Assembly: GCA_023407575.1 (NCBI GenBank)
Contig: JAEYLX010000067.1
Coordinates: 1-64,000 of the forward strand
From: Bacillota bacterium
GTDB lineage: Bacteria; Bacillota; Clostridia; Lachnospirales; Lachnospiraceae
Reading direction: 5' to 3'
DNA length: 64,000 bases
A program made the position numbers and the translations under genes. This document shows, one piece after another, positions 44,434 to 53,067 of the stretch (position 1 is the stretch's first letter; each line of letters starts with the position of its first letter). The notes beneath the pieces were generated by a model. The model ran no database searches. It was not told where the DNA came from and saw only the letters and a list, made by a program, of their open reading frames with translations.

Positions 44434-46348
44434 TGGTAACTTCCTCCATCACTACAGCTGTAGTATCATTATTTTCCACTACTTCTAACCCTTGTACAAA
44501 ACAAACTCCACCACCAAATTCCTTCGCACCACAGTTAAAGCAGGCTTGTTTACAGTTTGGTGTTATCTTTTCGTCAACGGCTCTCTTATACTCACGATAA
44601 AGGAACTTCTTCGTTACGCCAACATCAATAAAATCCCAAGGGAAGATTTCATCTTCGCTACGTTCTCTACAGTTGTAGAATTCGATTTCAATCCCATTAT
44701 CTTCAAATGCCTTCATCCATTTATCATAATCAAAATATTCGCCCCAGGAATCATAGAGACAGCCAGCCTGATAAGCATCATAGATTGCTTTGCCAACTCT
44801 TCTGTCACCTCTGGCAAATACCCCTTCCAGCTCTGTAAGCTTTGCTTCATGCCAACGATATTTCAAACTCTTTTGATTCAACTGTTCCTTTACTTTATCC
44901 TTTAAATAACGTGCCTTTTCAATGAATGCTTCTCCTGTGTCCATGGCAGACCACTGGAACGGAGTAAAGGGTTTTGGAACGAAGAAGGAAGAACTTGCGG
45001 TAATACTTACCTTACCATTACGCTGTTCCTTTGGAATTGTATAATATTCTCTGGCAATTCGATCGCAAAGAATTGCAATTCCTTCAATATCCTCCAAGGT
45101 TTCTGTAGGAAGACCTAGCATAAAATAGAGTTTAACCTGATTCCAGCCGCTGTTAAAAGCTTTCATCGCACCTGTCAATATAGATTCTTCCGTAAGTCCC
45201 TTATTAATAACATCACGAAGCCTCTGGGTTCCAGCTTCCGGCGCAAAGGTCAAACTGCTTTTTCTAATGTCTTGAACCTTACTCATAACATCCAATGAAA
45301 AAGCATCAATACGGAGCGAAGGCAAGGAAATGTTAACTCCCTTGGAACCAAACTCTTCAATTAAAAAGTACACCAACTCCTGCAAATGAGAATAATCACT
45401 GGAGCTTAGTGAGCTAAGAGAAATTTCTTCATGTCCGGTGGAAGCCAGCATTTCATAAGCACATTTTTTAAGATATTCCAGGCTTCTCTCTCTGGTCGGG
45501 CGATATATCATACCCGCCTGACAGAATCTACAGCCTCGTATACAGCCTCGCTGAATTTCAAGAACTACTCGATCCTGTGTTGCCTTGATAAATGGTACCA
45601 CTGGTTTTGTAGGATAATATGCTTCACTAAGGTTCATTTCCACCTGTTTTCTCACCTTATCCGGCGCAGCAGGATTGTTCTTAGTAAAACTCTTAATTGT
45701 TTTATCTTCATTATAAGCAACATCATAAAAAGCAGGTATATACATACCTTCTATCTGTGCCACCATTTCCAAATATTCTTTTCTGGTCTTGCCTTGCTGT
45801 TTACTTTCCTTATAGGCATCTAAAAGCTGATCATATACCGTCTCACCTTCTCCGATATAAAAGAAGTCAAAGAAATCAGCGATTGGTTCAGGATTATAGC
45901 TGCAAGGACCACCACCGATTACAATTGGATCATTCTCTCCACGATCCTTAGCATAAATTGGTATCTGGGACAACTCTAATACTTGAAGAATATTGGTATA
46001 ACACATCTCATACTGCAAGGTAATACCCAGAAAATCAAACTCCTTGATTGGGTCTTGACTTTCCAACGCAAATAAAGGAATCTTCTTCTCCCTCATAAGC
46101 TTGTCCATATCCGTCCAAGGGGAGTATACTCTCTCACAATAAGTATCGGTTCTTCGATTTATAATATCATATAAAATCTGTATTCCCAGATGCGACATGC
46201 CAATTTCATATACATCGGGAAAACACATACAAAAGCGTATATCAACCTTTGCAGGATCTTTCACCTGCATATTAACCTCGCCGCCGATATATCTGGCAGG
46301 TTTATCAACTGTTAGTAATATTTCATCCGATAGTGCTAATTTTCTCAT
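44423..46348 (-). CDS. TIGR03960 radical SAM protein (B12-binding type)
   Basis: A 641-residue radical SAM protein. The N-terminal part is a Rossmann-like, cobalamin-domain-like segment (FCMCFPDVYEIGMSHLGIQIL), followed by the Cx3Cx2C cluster motif CIRGCRFCQAG and the radical SAM barrel (SLSSLSSSDYSHL, ASSSFFVPKPFTPFQW). The C-terminal region has CKQACFNCGAKEFGGGVC, additional Cys for a second cluster or metal. Role likely RNA or ribosome-related but unproven. Overlaps DUF2344 downstream. Confidence 0.92.
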   Translation of the reverse strand: MRKLALSDEILLTVDKPARYIGGEVNMQVKDPAKVDIRFCMCFPDVYEIGMSHLGIQILYDIINRRTDTYCERVYSPWTDMDKLMREKKIPLFALESQDPIKEFDFLGITLQYEMCYTNILQVLELSQIPIYAKDRGENDPIVIGGGPCSYNPEPIADFFDFFYIGEGETVYDQLLDAYKESKQQGKTRKEYLEMVAQIEGMYIPAFYDVAYNEDKTIKSFTKNNPAAPDKVRKQVEMNLSEAYYPTKPVVPFIKATQDRVVLEIQRGCIRGCRFCQAGMIYRPTRERSLEYLKKCAYEMLASTGHEEISLSSLSSSDYSHLQELVYFLIEEFGSKGVNISLPSLRIDAFSLDVMSKVQDIRKSSLTFAPEAGTQRLRDVINKGLTEESILTGAMKAFNSGWNQVKLYFMLGLPTETLEDIEGIAILCDRIAREYYTIPKEQRNGKVSITASSSFFVPKPFTPFQWSAMDTGEAFIEKARYLKDKVKEQLNQKSLKYRWHEAKLTELEGVFARGDRRVGKAIYDAYQAGCLYDSWGEYFDYDKWMKAFEDNGIEIEFYNCRERSEDEIFPWDFIDVGVTKKFLYREYKRAVDEKITPNCKQACFNCGAKEFGGGVCFVQGLEVVENNDTTAVVMEEVTNEG

Positions 46349-46385
46349 TATTCCTCCATAATGCCAAACAGCTTTCGCTTAAATG

Positions 46386-46428
46386 AAAAAACCGTAAGCG
46401 AAGGCCTATTTCGCCTTTTACTAACGGT
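46386..46428 (-). terminator. Terminator after the histidine kinase gene
   Basis: On the minus strand ACCGT and AAGGC pair with GCCTT and ACGGT, followed by TTTTTT. It separates the kinase from the radical SAM genes. Confidence 0.75.
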
Positions 46429-46527
46429 AATTATAACTTATAAAGTATAAAATATCAACGAACAATATTTCTGTGATATAAAAGTAATAACACTCCTTTA
46501 TTGCCATTTAGCAAAAAATTAGTGTTA

Positions 46528-47445
46528 TTATATATGTGAGAGAACCGGAAATCGAAGCTCTATTACAAATAAATCTCCCTCCAGATAAGTATTAATACTA
46601 CCCTTCATTTTCTCTGCCAATATTTTTGTTATGGTTAATCCCAGTCCTGTACTATGGTTATTCCTTGATGAATCACCAGAATAAAAACGGTCAAAGATTA
46701 GTTCTAATTCTTTCTCTGTTAGGTTTCCCTTATCATTTTGAAATCTTAAGATGCATTCTTTATTTCCATCAATCTGTTTTATCGTAAATACTTCTGTTGA
46801 GTACTTTAAGGCATTTTGAATCAGATTATTGAAGATTCGGTTTAAATATATTTTATCAGCAATCAAATCCGTTTTCTGATCCAGTAACTCTAAATCAACC
46901 CGAATATTTTTCTTTTCAAACTCATTAAAATAAGCAACTGCTGTCTCTGCCAATATTGTTTGAACTGTAACAGCTTCCAGCTTAAGGGGATAATCCTCCC
47001 CCTCAATTCTGGATAATTCATAGAAGTCCTGAATGAAGCCCTGTAAAACCTTTGCTCTTTTCTTAATGATTTGAAGATATTCCGCCTTCTCTTTCTCCTC
47101 CAAATCATCATTTTGTATCAAATCTACGTATCCGAGAATGGACGTTAGAGGTGTACGAAGATCATGGGAGATATTTTCAATTTCCCTTCTTATCTGAATT
47201 TCCCTTCTTTGGTACGCAATTCTCTCTTCCTGTCTTGCCAGGTAAAGCTTATTTATCTTTTTTAATAATTGTTCCAGATTTTTATCAAAGGGTATGTCTT
47301 TTATCTGCTGGTTTTCTTCCGGAAGTTGTTCAATGAGTGACATTTGTTTGACAGCTGCTTTTATAGAACGAGCTAGGAAGGATAAGCGCAGGACAAGTAG
47401 TACGGTCAGAACCAATAAAATAATACTTATATAAATCATCGCCAT
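46528..47445 (-). CDS. Sensor histidine kinase with short sensor
   Basis: A 305-residue kinase with one or two closely spaced hydrophobic segments at the N-terminus (residues 3-25) and almost no extracellular part. The H box is NISHDLRTPLTS with His94; N box NLIQNALKYS, G boxes DRFYSGDS and HSTGLGLTI follow. Such intramembrane-type kinases often act with ABC transporters that sense peptide antibiotics (BceS/BcrS-like). It is separated from the response regulator and ABC genes by a repeat array. Confidence 0.9.
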   Translation of the reverse strand: MAMIYISIILLVLTVLLVLRLSFLARSIKAAVKQMSLIEQLPEENQQIKDIPFDKNLEQLLKKINKLYLARQEERIAYQRREIQIRREIENISHDLRTPLTSILGYVDLIQNDDLEEKEKAEYLQIIKKRAKVLQGFIQDFYELSRIEGEDYPLKLEAVTVQTILAETAVAYFNEFEKKNIRVDLELLDQKTDLIADKIYLNRIFNNLIQNALKYSTEVFTIKQIDGNKECILRFQNDKGNLTEKELELIFDRFYSGDSSRNNHSTGLGLTITKILAEKMKGSINTYLEGDLFVIELRFPVLSHI

Positions 47446-47589
47446 CCCTCCTCTTATACCTCTTTCTATTATTGTAAAATCAGTTTCTTTATAAATTTCT
47501 CATTATTTAACTTATTCTTGGACAATACCAACAATACAATTGTCATTATTAAAACATCTTTGTTTTAATTCTTTATTCTGGTTTTTCCT

Positions 47590-47979
47590 TCTAGTTCTTT
47601 ATTCTAGTTCTTTATTCTAGTTCTTCATTCTAGTTCTTTATTCTAGTTCTTTATTCTAGTTCTTTATTCTAGTTCTTTATTCTAGTTCTTCATTCCAGTT
47701 CTATATTCCAGTTCTTTATTCCAGTTCTTTATTCCAGTTCTTTATTCTAGTTTTTTATTCTAGTTCTATATTTCAGTTCTATATTTCAGTTCTTTATTCC
47801 TTCTTTATTCTAGTTCTTCATTCTAGTTCTATATTCCAGTTCTATATTCTAGTTCTATATTCCAGTTCTATATTCCAGTTCTTCATTCTAGCTCTTCATT
47901 CCAGCTCTTCATTCCAGCTCTTCATTCTAGCTCTTCATTCCAGTTCTTCATTCTAGTTCTTCATTCTAGTTCTTCATTC
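47590..47979. repeat. Array of ~30 copies of a 13-bp repeat
   Basis: About 390 bases made of degenerate copies of AGTTCTTTATTCT (period 13). Variants at one position (TTTAT, TTCAT or TATAT) occur in runs. No spacers as in CRISPR; each unit contains a TAG or TAA on one strand, so it is not coding. It lies in the gap (47446-48022) between the permease gene and the histidine kinase gene on the same strand. Confidence 0.9.
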
Positions 47980-48022
47980 ATCTTGTATTCTAATTCACTA
48001 TTTAATTTATTAATTCTATCTC

Positions 48023-48796
48023 TTATTTTATCTCTTTCTTTCTAAATATTACATATCCTAACACGATAAAAAATAGTGCCTGTAAAATACCTGCCAGCCA
48101 ATTATTAAGCATTCCATTGTGTTCCCAGTAATAGATAACCGCCCCTTTCATATCTGCCTTCGTTGCTGAGAGTAAATTCCAGGGGAGTACTTTTGTGATG
48201 GTACGAAAGATTTCAAACTTCATTCCTAAGAAATTAAATGCTAATGGCATTGCAAGGATAATTCCAATGGAAGCAGTCATTGCAGCTCCAGTTCCCTCTA
48301 GAATAAAGTAAAAGCAATTAGCCACAGTAAGTGAGAATATAAATAGGGGAAGCAGGGCTAAACAAGTTTCAAACATCATATCTAAGTACATCGGACCCGA
48401 ATTTTCCAGAAGAAGATATGCGCTAGCTACGTGAACTCCTAAAATAATGATAAAAGCAGTTATTGCATAAATTATTTGAATAAACACCTTACCAAAGTAT
48501 ATTGTTCCACGAGGAATTCCATAGGAAACACAGTTTTTAAAGGTATGATTATTGTGTTCATTATTAATAACTGATCCGGCAACCATAATGCACATTAAAA
48601 ATACAATGACGAAACTACCACAAACGTTACCGATTGCAAATGCAGTATCGGCGTAGGGGAAGGTTGGTTCATTACTTTTTACTAAAGCTAAAACAACATT
48701 GGAACTAAACAAAAGTAGAGAACACACTACGATAAACATATAAGTTGATTTGGTATGAAGAATACGATAGATTTCACTTTTTAAGTAATTAAGCAT
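48023..48796 (-). CDS. ABC-2 type permease
   Basis: A 257-residue membrane protein with six hydrophobic segments; it begins LKSEIYRILHTKSTYMFIVV, typical of bacitracin- or lantibiotic-type ABC exporters (BcrB-like). It overlaps the ATPase gene by eight bp. Probably removes or detoxifies a peptide antibiotic with the ATPase below. Confidence 0.88.
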   Translation of the reverse strand: MLNYLKSEIYRILHTKSTYMFIVVCSLLLFSSNVVLALVKSNEPTFPYADTAFAIGNVCGSFVIVFLMCIMVAGSVINNEHNNHTFKNCVSYGIPRGTIYFGKVFIQIIYAITAFIIILGVHVASAYLLLENSGPMYLDMMFETCLALLPLFIFSLTVANCFYFILEGTGAAMTASIGIILAMPLAFNFLGMKFEIFRTITKVLPWNLLSATKADMKGAVIYYWEHNGMLNNWLAGILQALFFIVLGYVIFRKKEIK

Positions 48797-49712
48797 TGGC
48801 GTTTCCTCCCACTAATTGAATAAAGTAACTTTCTAGATCAATATCCTTCACAGTCATACTATATAATCCAATTCCGTTATTGACAGCTAACTGACTAATT
48901 TTTGCTGGCTGTTCCAGATAACCATACAGATGAATTTCATAGTTCGGTGTTATTTTATAAGAGGTGCAACCAAGTTTTGTCTCTAAAAGTGCAGTCATAG
49001 CCTCTACTTTATCAACTTTTAACTCAATATATTTATTATTATCCTTTGATATTTCATCGGCGGATAATTGTCGCAGTAATTTGCCGTTATCAATAAAACC
49101 GTAATATGTCGCCAAGTTGGATAATTCTGTTAAAATATGACTGGATATCAATATAGTAATATTTTTTTCTCTGCTTAACTTAATTAAGAGGTTTCTTAAT
49201 TCAACAATACCAAAGGGATCCAAACCATTAATCGGCTCATCCAGCAATAAAAGCTCTGGTTTATTCATCAGTGCTAATGCCAAGCCAAGTCTTTGTTTCA
49301 TTCCTAAAGAGAAGCTTTTGTACTTCTTTTTGCCAGTGTCCTGTAATCCAACTTCCTTTAAAACTTCTTTCACACATTCTTTGCCGGGAATTCCACGCTG
49401 CAAACGATAGTACTCCAGATTCTGCTCTGCAGTCATGTGTGGAATAAAGCTTGGAATTTCAATAATTGCTCCTATTCTTTTGCGTTGTTCATTTAAATCA
49501 CTTTGAGAAGTAGCTCCAAAGAGGGATAAGGTTCCTTCGGTTTGAAAAGCCTGACCTGTAACCAATCTTAAAAATGTTGTCTTCCCTGCTCCATTCTTCC
49601 CTACGAGTCCATAAATCTCCCCTCGTTTCAGTTCCATATGAACTCCTTCCAGTGCAGTGACCTGGTTATATCTCTTTGTAAGATTTTTCGCTGATAATAT
49701 AACTTGACTCAA
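48789..49712 (-). CDS. ABC transporter ATPase, bacitracin-type
   Basis: A 307-residue ATPase with Walker A GKNGAGKTT, signature SLGMKQRLGLALAL and Walker B LLLLDEPINGLDPFG. The C-terminal 90-residue extension is as in BcrA-type lantibiotic/bacitracin transporters. It overlaps the permease gene and follows a response regulator gene after 170 bp. Confidence 0.92.
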   Translation of the reverse strand: MSQVILSAKNLTKRYNQVTALEGVHMELKRGEIYGLVGKNGAGKTTFLRLVTGQAFQTEGTLSLFGATSQSDLNEQRKRIGAIIEIPSFIPHMTAEQNLEYYRLQRGIPGKECVKEVLKEVGLQDTGKKKYKSFSLGMKQRLGLALALMNKPELLLLDEPINGLDPFGIVELRNLLIKLSREKNITILISSHILTELSNLATYYGFIDNGKLLRQLSADEISKDNNKYIELKVDKVEAMTALLETKLGCTSYKITPNYEIHLYGYLEQPAKISQLAVNNGIGLYSMTVKDIDLESYFIQLVGGNANA

Positions 49713-49882
49713 AATATTGCCCCTTTCATATCTGAATATTAATTGCAGGATCTAATTTCATCGACGAGCTTTCGTTACACTCGTCACTCTTTGCTTATCT
49801 TCCCTGCTAACAAAGTTCAGTATAGAGCGATTTACTTAAATAGTACTTAATAAATATTAAAGAAAGTATAAAGATGAATTCT

Positions 49883-50572
49883 CTAAGTCTCAAGCTTAAA
49901 CCCAATTCCCCACACCGTTTTAATATAAGAATCTTCATCGTATTCCTTAATCTTTTTTCGAATATTACTAATGTGAACGTTAATGGTATTATCCTCACCA
50001 TAATAGCCTGTTTTCCAGATTTCCTGATACAATAAATCCTTCGTATATACCCGGTCCGGATTTTGTACCAGTAAATGCAAAATATCAAATTCATGAGCAG
50101 TTAATGTAATAAGATGGTTGTCCACAAACACTTCACGAGAGTTTATTTTCAATATTAATTTCTTAAATTCCAAATCTTTTTCTTGATTTGAACTCTGTTT
50201 ATTTCCAATTGTCCTTCGAAGGATCGCTTCTACGCGGGCTAAAATTTCTTCTCGTTCAAAAGGCTTGGTTATATAATCATCCGCCCCTATTTTTAGGGCG
50301 TTAACTCTATCCTCTAACGTACTCTTAGCAGAGATTACAAGAATAGGTGTATTAGAATTCTTACTAATTATCGGGATCAATTCCTCCCCCGACATACCTG
50401 GAAGCATTAAATCCAGTAACACCATATCGAATGCCTTCATACTTAATAAAAGCTTCGCCTCGGTACCAGAAAAGGCACTGGTTACCTGATATCCTTCTTT
50501 ACTTAAATAACGGTATAAAATCCGATTAATGTCTTCATTATCTTCAACAATCAGTAGATTTGCGGTCACCAT
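49883..50572 (-). CDS. OmpR-type response regulator
   Basis: A 229-residue regulator. Receiver domain: Asp54 (MVLLDLMLPGM), acidic pair E10-D11, K in ITKPFER. The C-terminal winged helix (HEFDILHLLVQNPDRVYTKDLLYQEIW) binds DNA. It is first in a unit with an ABC exporter and probably controlled by the kinase at 46528. GGGGGGAAT precedes the ATG. Confidence 0.93.
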   Translation of the reverse strand: MVTANLLIVEDNEDINRILYRYLSKEGYQVTSAFSGTEAKLLLSMKAFDMVLLDLMLPGMSGEELIPIISKNSNTPILVISAKSTLEDRVNALKIGADDYITKPFEREEILARVEAILRRTIGNKQSSNQEKDLEFKKLILKINSREVFVDNHLITLTAHEFDILHLLVQNPDRVYTKDLLYQEIWKTGYYGEDNTINVHISNIRKKIKEYDEDSYIKTVWGIGFKLET

Positions 50573-50750
50573 ATTCCCCCCTGTTTCTATTCCTAAATTC
50601 TCCTAACCAATTTACCACATTTTATATTACAAATCCACTTCTATTTCATATGTCGGTAACCATGACCCTTCTCTTTGTCTGTGATATGAAAAGCTTTCTG
50701 CGTAGTTTGATTTACATGTATCGCCTTCTTATCACCTCACATTTAAGTAC

Positions 50751-50805
50751 AAAAATACTTCCCCTTAAAATACAGTTCGTTTTTGAACTTTATTTTAAGA
50801 GGAAG
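50751..50805 (-). terminator. Terminator after the anchored protein gene
   Basis: On the minus strand a long stem, CTTCCTCTTAAAATA with TATTTTAAGGGGAAG plus GTTC/GAAC, ends in TATTTTTG. Clean rho-independent terminator. Confidence 0.85.
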
Positions 50806-50839
50806 CCTATAATATTATGCATTATTATATTATGCCTTA

Positions 50840-51457
50840 TTATTCCAACCATCCTACCAGCCAATTTTCAACTTCCTGTAACGTATCATTTCCTGTTACA
50901 TGTTCCTGTATCATTGTGTGTGTTATATTACCGACCTTAATTTCAAACTTATCAATTACAAAAATAGTTACAAAAAGCAAGATGGCACAAACCGTTCTTA
51001 CCATGAGTGAACGAAAGGAGGCAATATCCTGTTCTGACTCCTCTGGATAATCTGTGGCTTTAGCCTTTTGAAAAAGTCCCCATTCCTTTGAGTTATTCTT
51101 ATCCTCTACCTCGAGGACAGGTGTGTCAGACTCCATATAATTAACATCATAAGCCCTCGAATACACCTGTGAATTACTAAGCTGACGTAAACAAGCTTCC
51201 CTTGCCTGCCTTATATATTCTGCTCTTGATAACGTCACTTGGGAATCCCTTCTATGTTCATTGGATACAAGGGGATATTCATCATTGGAAGAACTCTTTC
51301 TTCTTCCTTCAGGTATTGAAGCAGTATTCCCCATCACATTGGAAGATTTTTGATCCTCATACAATCTCCCAGTCATAAAAAGATCTTCATTAATATTATT
51401 TGATAAGCTCTTTTCTATCTGGTGTACAATTTTATCTTCATTATTTGCAGTATCCAT
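50840..51457 (-). CDS. Unknown protein with C-terminal membrane anchor
   Basis: A 205-residue protein: a polar, charged N-terminal 130 residues without clear fold (SIPEGRRKSSSNDEY) and one transmembrane segment near residues 150-170 (SLMVRTVCAILLFVTIFVI), leaving about 35 residues outside. No family recognised. The start at 51457 has GGGAGG six bases upstream; the ATG at 51481 lacks one. Monocistronic with terminator. Confidence 0.7.
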   Translation of the reverse strand: MDTANNEDKIVHQIEKSLSNNINEDLFMTGRLYEDQKSSNVMGNTASIPEGRRKSSSNDEYPLVSNEHRRDSQVTLSRAEYIRQAREACLRQLSNSQVYSRAYDVNYMESDTPVLEVEDKNNSKEWGLFQKAKATDYPEESEQDIASFRSLMVRTVCAILLFVTIFVIDKFEIKVGNITHTMIQEHVTGNDTLQEVENWLVGWLE

Positions 51458-51572
51458 AAGCATCCTCCCAAACATAAGCAAACCATCCGTTCATAAAGCA
51501 TTTAAGCTTGTTTTCACGATACATTATATTGCTCTGGGTGTCTACTTATGCCTAGTTACTTATGAAGTTGCA

Positions 51573-52244
51573 TTATTTCTTCCTGCTTCTTCCTCGTTTA
51601 ATATACGCTATGGTATCTGGGGTCTTACAGGAGGTTTCTCCATAATCTATGACAATATCACCAATTCGATTTGCTGCCTTAATAGCTTTCTTTTCTAAAT
51701 GCTCACTACGAATTCCAATCGCAAGTAAAGCGTTGTGCATTCCTTCTTTCTTACGATTGGCACTCGACTGTATTTCCAGCTCGATAAGCTTTAGCATTTC
51801 TTCAAAATATGCTTCATCTCCAATTTTATCATCCATAGCAAATACAGTAACCAGACACCATCCCGCTCGACCAACCCACTCATCCTCTGATAGAATCCAT
51901 TCCTGTTGTTTTTTATAGGCATATTCAGTTTTTGCAACAATATCGTATACAAACTCATCTAAAAGCCCACTATACGTAATTTCTTTCAACCAAGCATCAA
52001 TTGTATTCTCATCAAAAGCTTTGGGATTAGCAATCATGGACGCAAGTATTCTTGCGTCTGTATTCCCACTCTCCCATAACTTAATTGCAAGTTCCTGATC
52101 CTTTTTAATTTTCTTTTTTAGTACTTTAAAATTAGCATAACTAACCCCAAATAGAGGTTCAGCCGCCCCATGTCTTTTATATATCTTTCTATTTTGCTCC
52201 GTCCCAAGCTGTTCAAGGATTTCCATCAGCTCTTTATATTCCAT
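51573..52244 (-). CDS. AlkD-like DNA alkylation repair protein
   Basis: A 223-residue HEAT-like-repeat protein of the AlkD/DNA alkylation repair family. Characteristic parts: LFGVSYANFKVLKKKIKKDQELAIKLWESGNTDARILASMIA and WVGRAGWCLVTVFA. The AlkD family removes bulky alkylated bases without flipping them. Some members lack glycosylase activity, so the activity is inferred. Start at 52244 follows AAGGTGG. Confidence 0.88.
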   Translation of the reverse strand: MEYKELMEILEQLGTEQNRKIYKRHGAAEPLFGVSYANFKVLKKKIKKDQELAIKLWESGNTDARILASMIANPKAFDENTIDAWLKEITYSGLLDEFVYDIVAKTEYAYKKQQEWILSEDEWVGRAGWCLVTVFAMDDKIGDEAYFEEMLKLIELEIQSSANRKKEGMHNALLAIGIRSEHLEKKAIKAANRIGDIVIDYGETSCKTPDTIAYIKRGRSRKK

Positions 52245-52365
52245 CCAAAACCACCTTTCGCCCATCTATTGCAGGTAAACTAAACGCAAAAACTGTAACC
52301 TTTGGGTGCAAAAGCCTTCATAAACCCCTTCACAACCAATAGCCTGAAACGTTTTATGCTCAAAG

Positions 52366-53067
52366 TTAAGCTTCATCCACCATGCGGTAGCCTACACCGA
52401 CTTCTGTAATGATATACTTCGGTTCTGCCGGATTTCCTTCGATTTTACGTCTTATATTCGCCATATTAACGCGAAGAGTCTGATTTTCATTCAAATAAGG
52501 TCCCCAGATTTCTTTCATAATATAATCATGAGTTAGCACCTTACCTACATTTTTTGATAGCAAAACGATAATCTTATACTCAATCGGTGTTAAGTGCACT
52601 TCTTTTTCTTCGATTTTAACGACTCGCCTTTCATAGTCGATACAGAGTCCTCCAATACAAACCTTATTTACAATGGTTTGGGACTCCTTATTAAAAGTCG
52701 CATTGTGACGTACCGCTGTTCTAATTCTAGCGAGCAACTCTGAGGTTCCAAAGGGTTTCGTAATGTAATCATCTGCTCCCAGGTCAAGAGCTTCCACCTT
52801 TTCTCGCTCAAAACCACGTGCCGATACTACGATTATCGGAATATTACTCCATTCTCGGATTGCTTTAATAACTTCAATTCCGTCAATATCAGGCAATCCG
52901 AGGTCCAATAAAATTAAATCCGGGCAATGGCTTGTAGCTAAAGCGATGGCATCCTTTCCTTTTTCAGCTTTCATTACCTGATAGTTATTATGTGTAAGTA
53001 CTGTAGAAATGAAATTACTGATGGCAATTTCATCCTCTACCAGTAAGATTAACAGATTATTATTCAT
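52366..53067 (-). CDS. kdpE: KdpE response regulator
   Basis: A 233-residue OmpR-type regulator. Receiver Asp55 (LILLDLGLPD), E11-D12, KPFG; winged-helix C-terminus (HLTPIEYKIIVLLSKNVGKVLTHDYIMKEIWGP). Start at 53067, after GGGAGGAGACA, overlapping the kdpD stop. Normally controls kdpFABC, but no pump genes are downstream here. Confidence 0.94.
   Translation of the reverse strand: MNNNLLILLVEDEIAISNFISTVLTHNNYQVMKAEKGKDAIALATSHCPDLILLDLGLPDIDGIEVIKAIREWSNIPIIVVSARGFEREKVEALDLGADDYITKPFGTSELLARIRTAVRHNATFNKESQTIVNKVCIGGLCIDYERRVVKIEEKEVHLTPIEYKIIVLLSKNVGKVLTHDYIMKEIWGPYLNENQTLRVNMANIRRKIEGNPAEPKYIITEVGVGYRMVDEA

Noticed and set aside
47590..47979. CRISPR array
   Set aside because: Units are directly adjacent with no spacers and repeats are only 13 bp; no cas genes nearby.
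49764..49786. GACGAG/CTCGTC hairpin as a terminator
   Set aside because: Six-bp stem without T run between the response regulator and ATPase genes; too weak to support.
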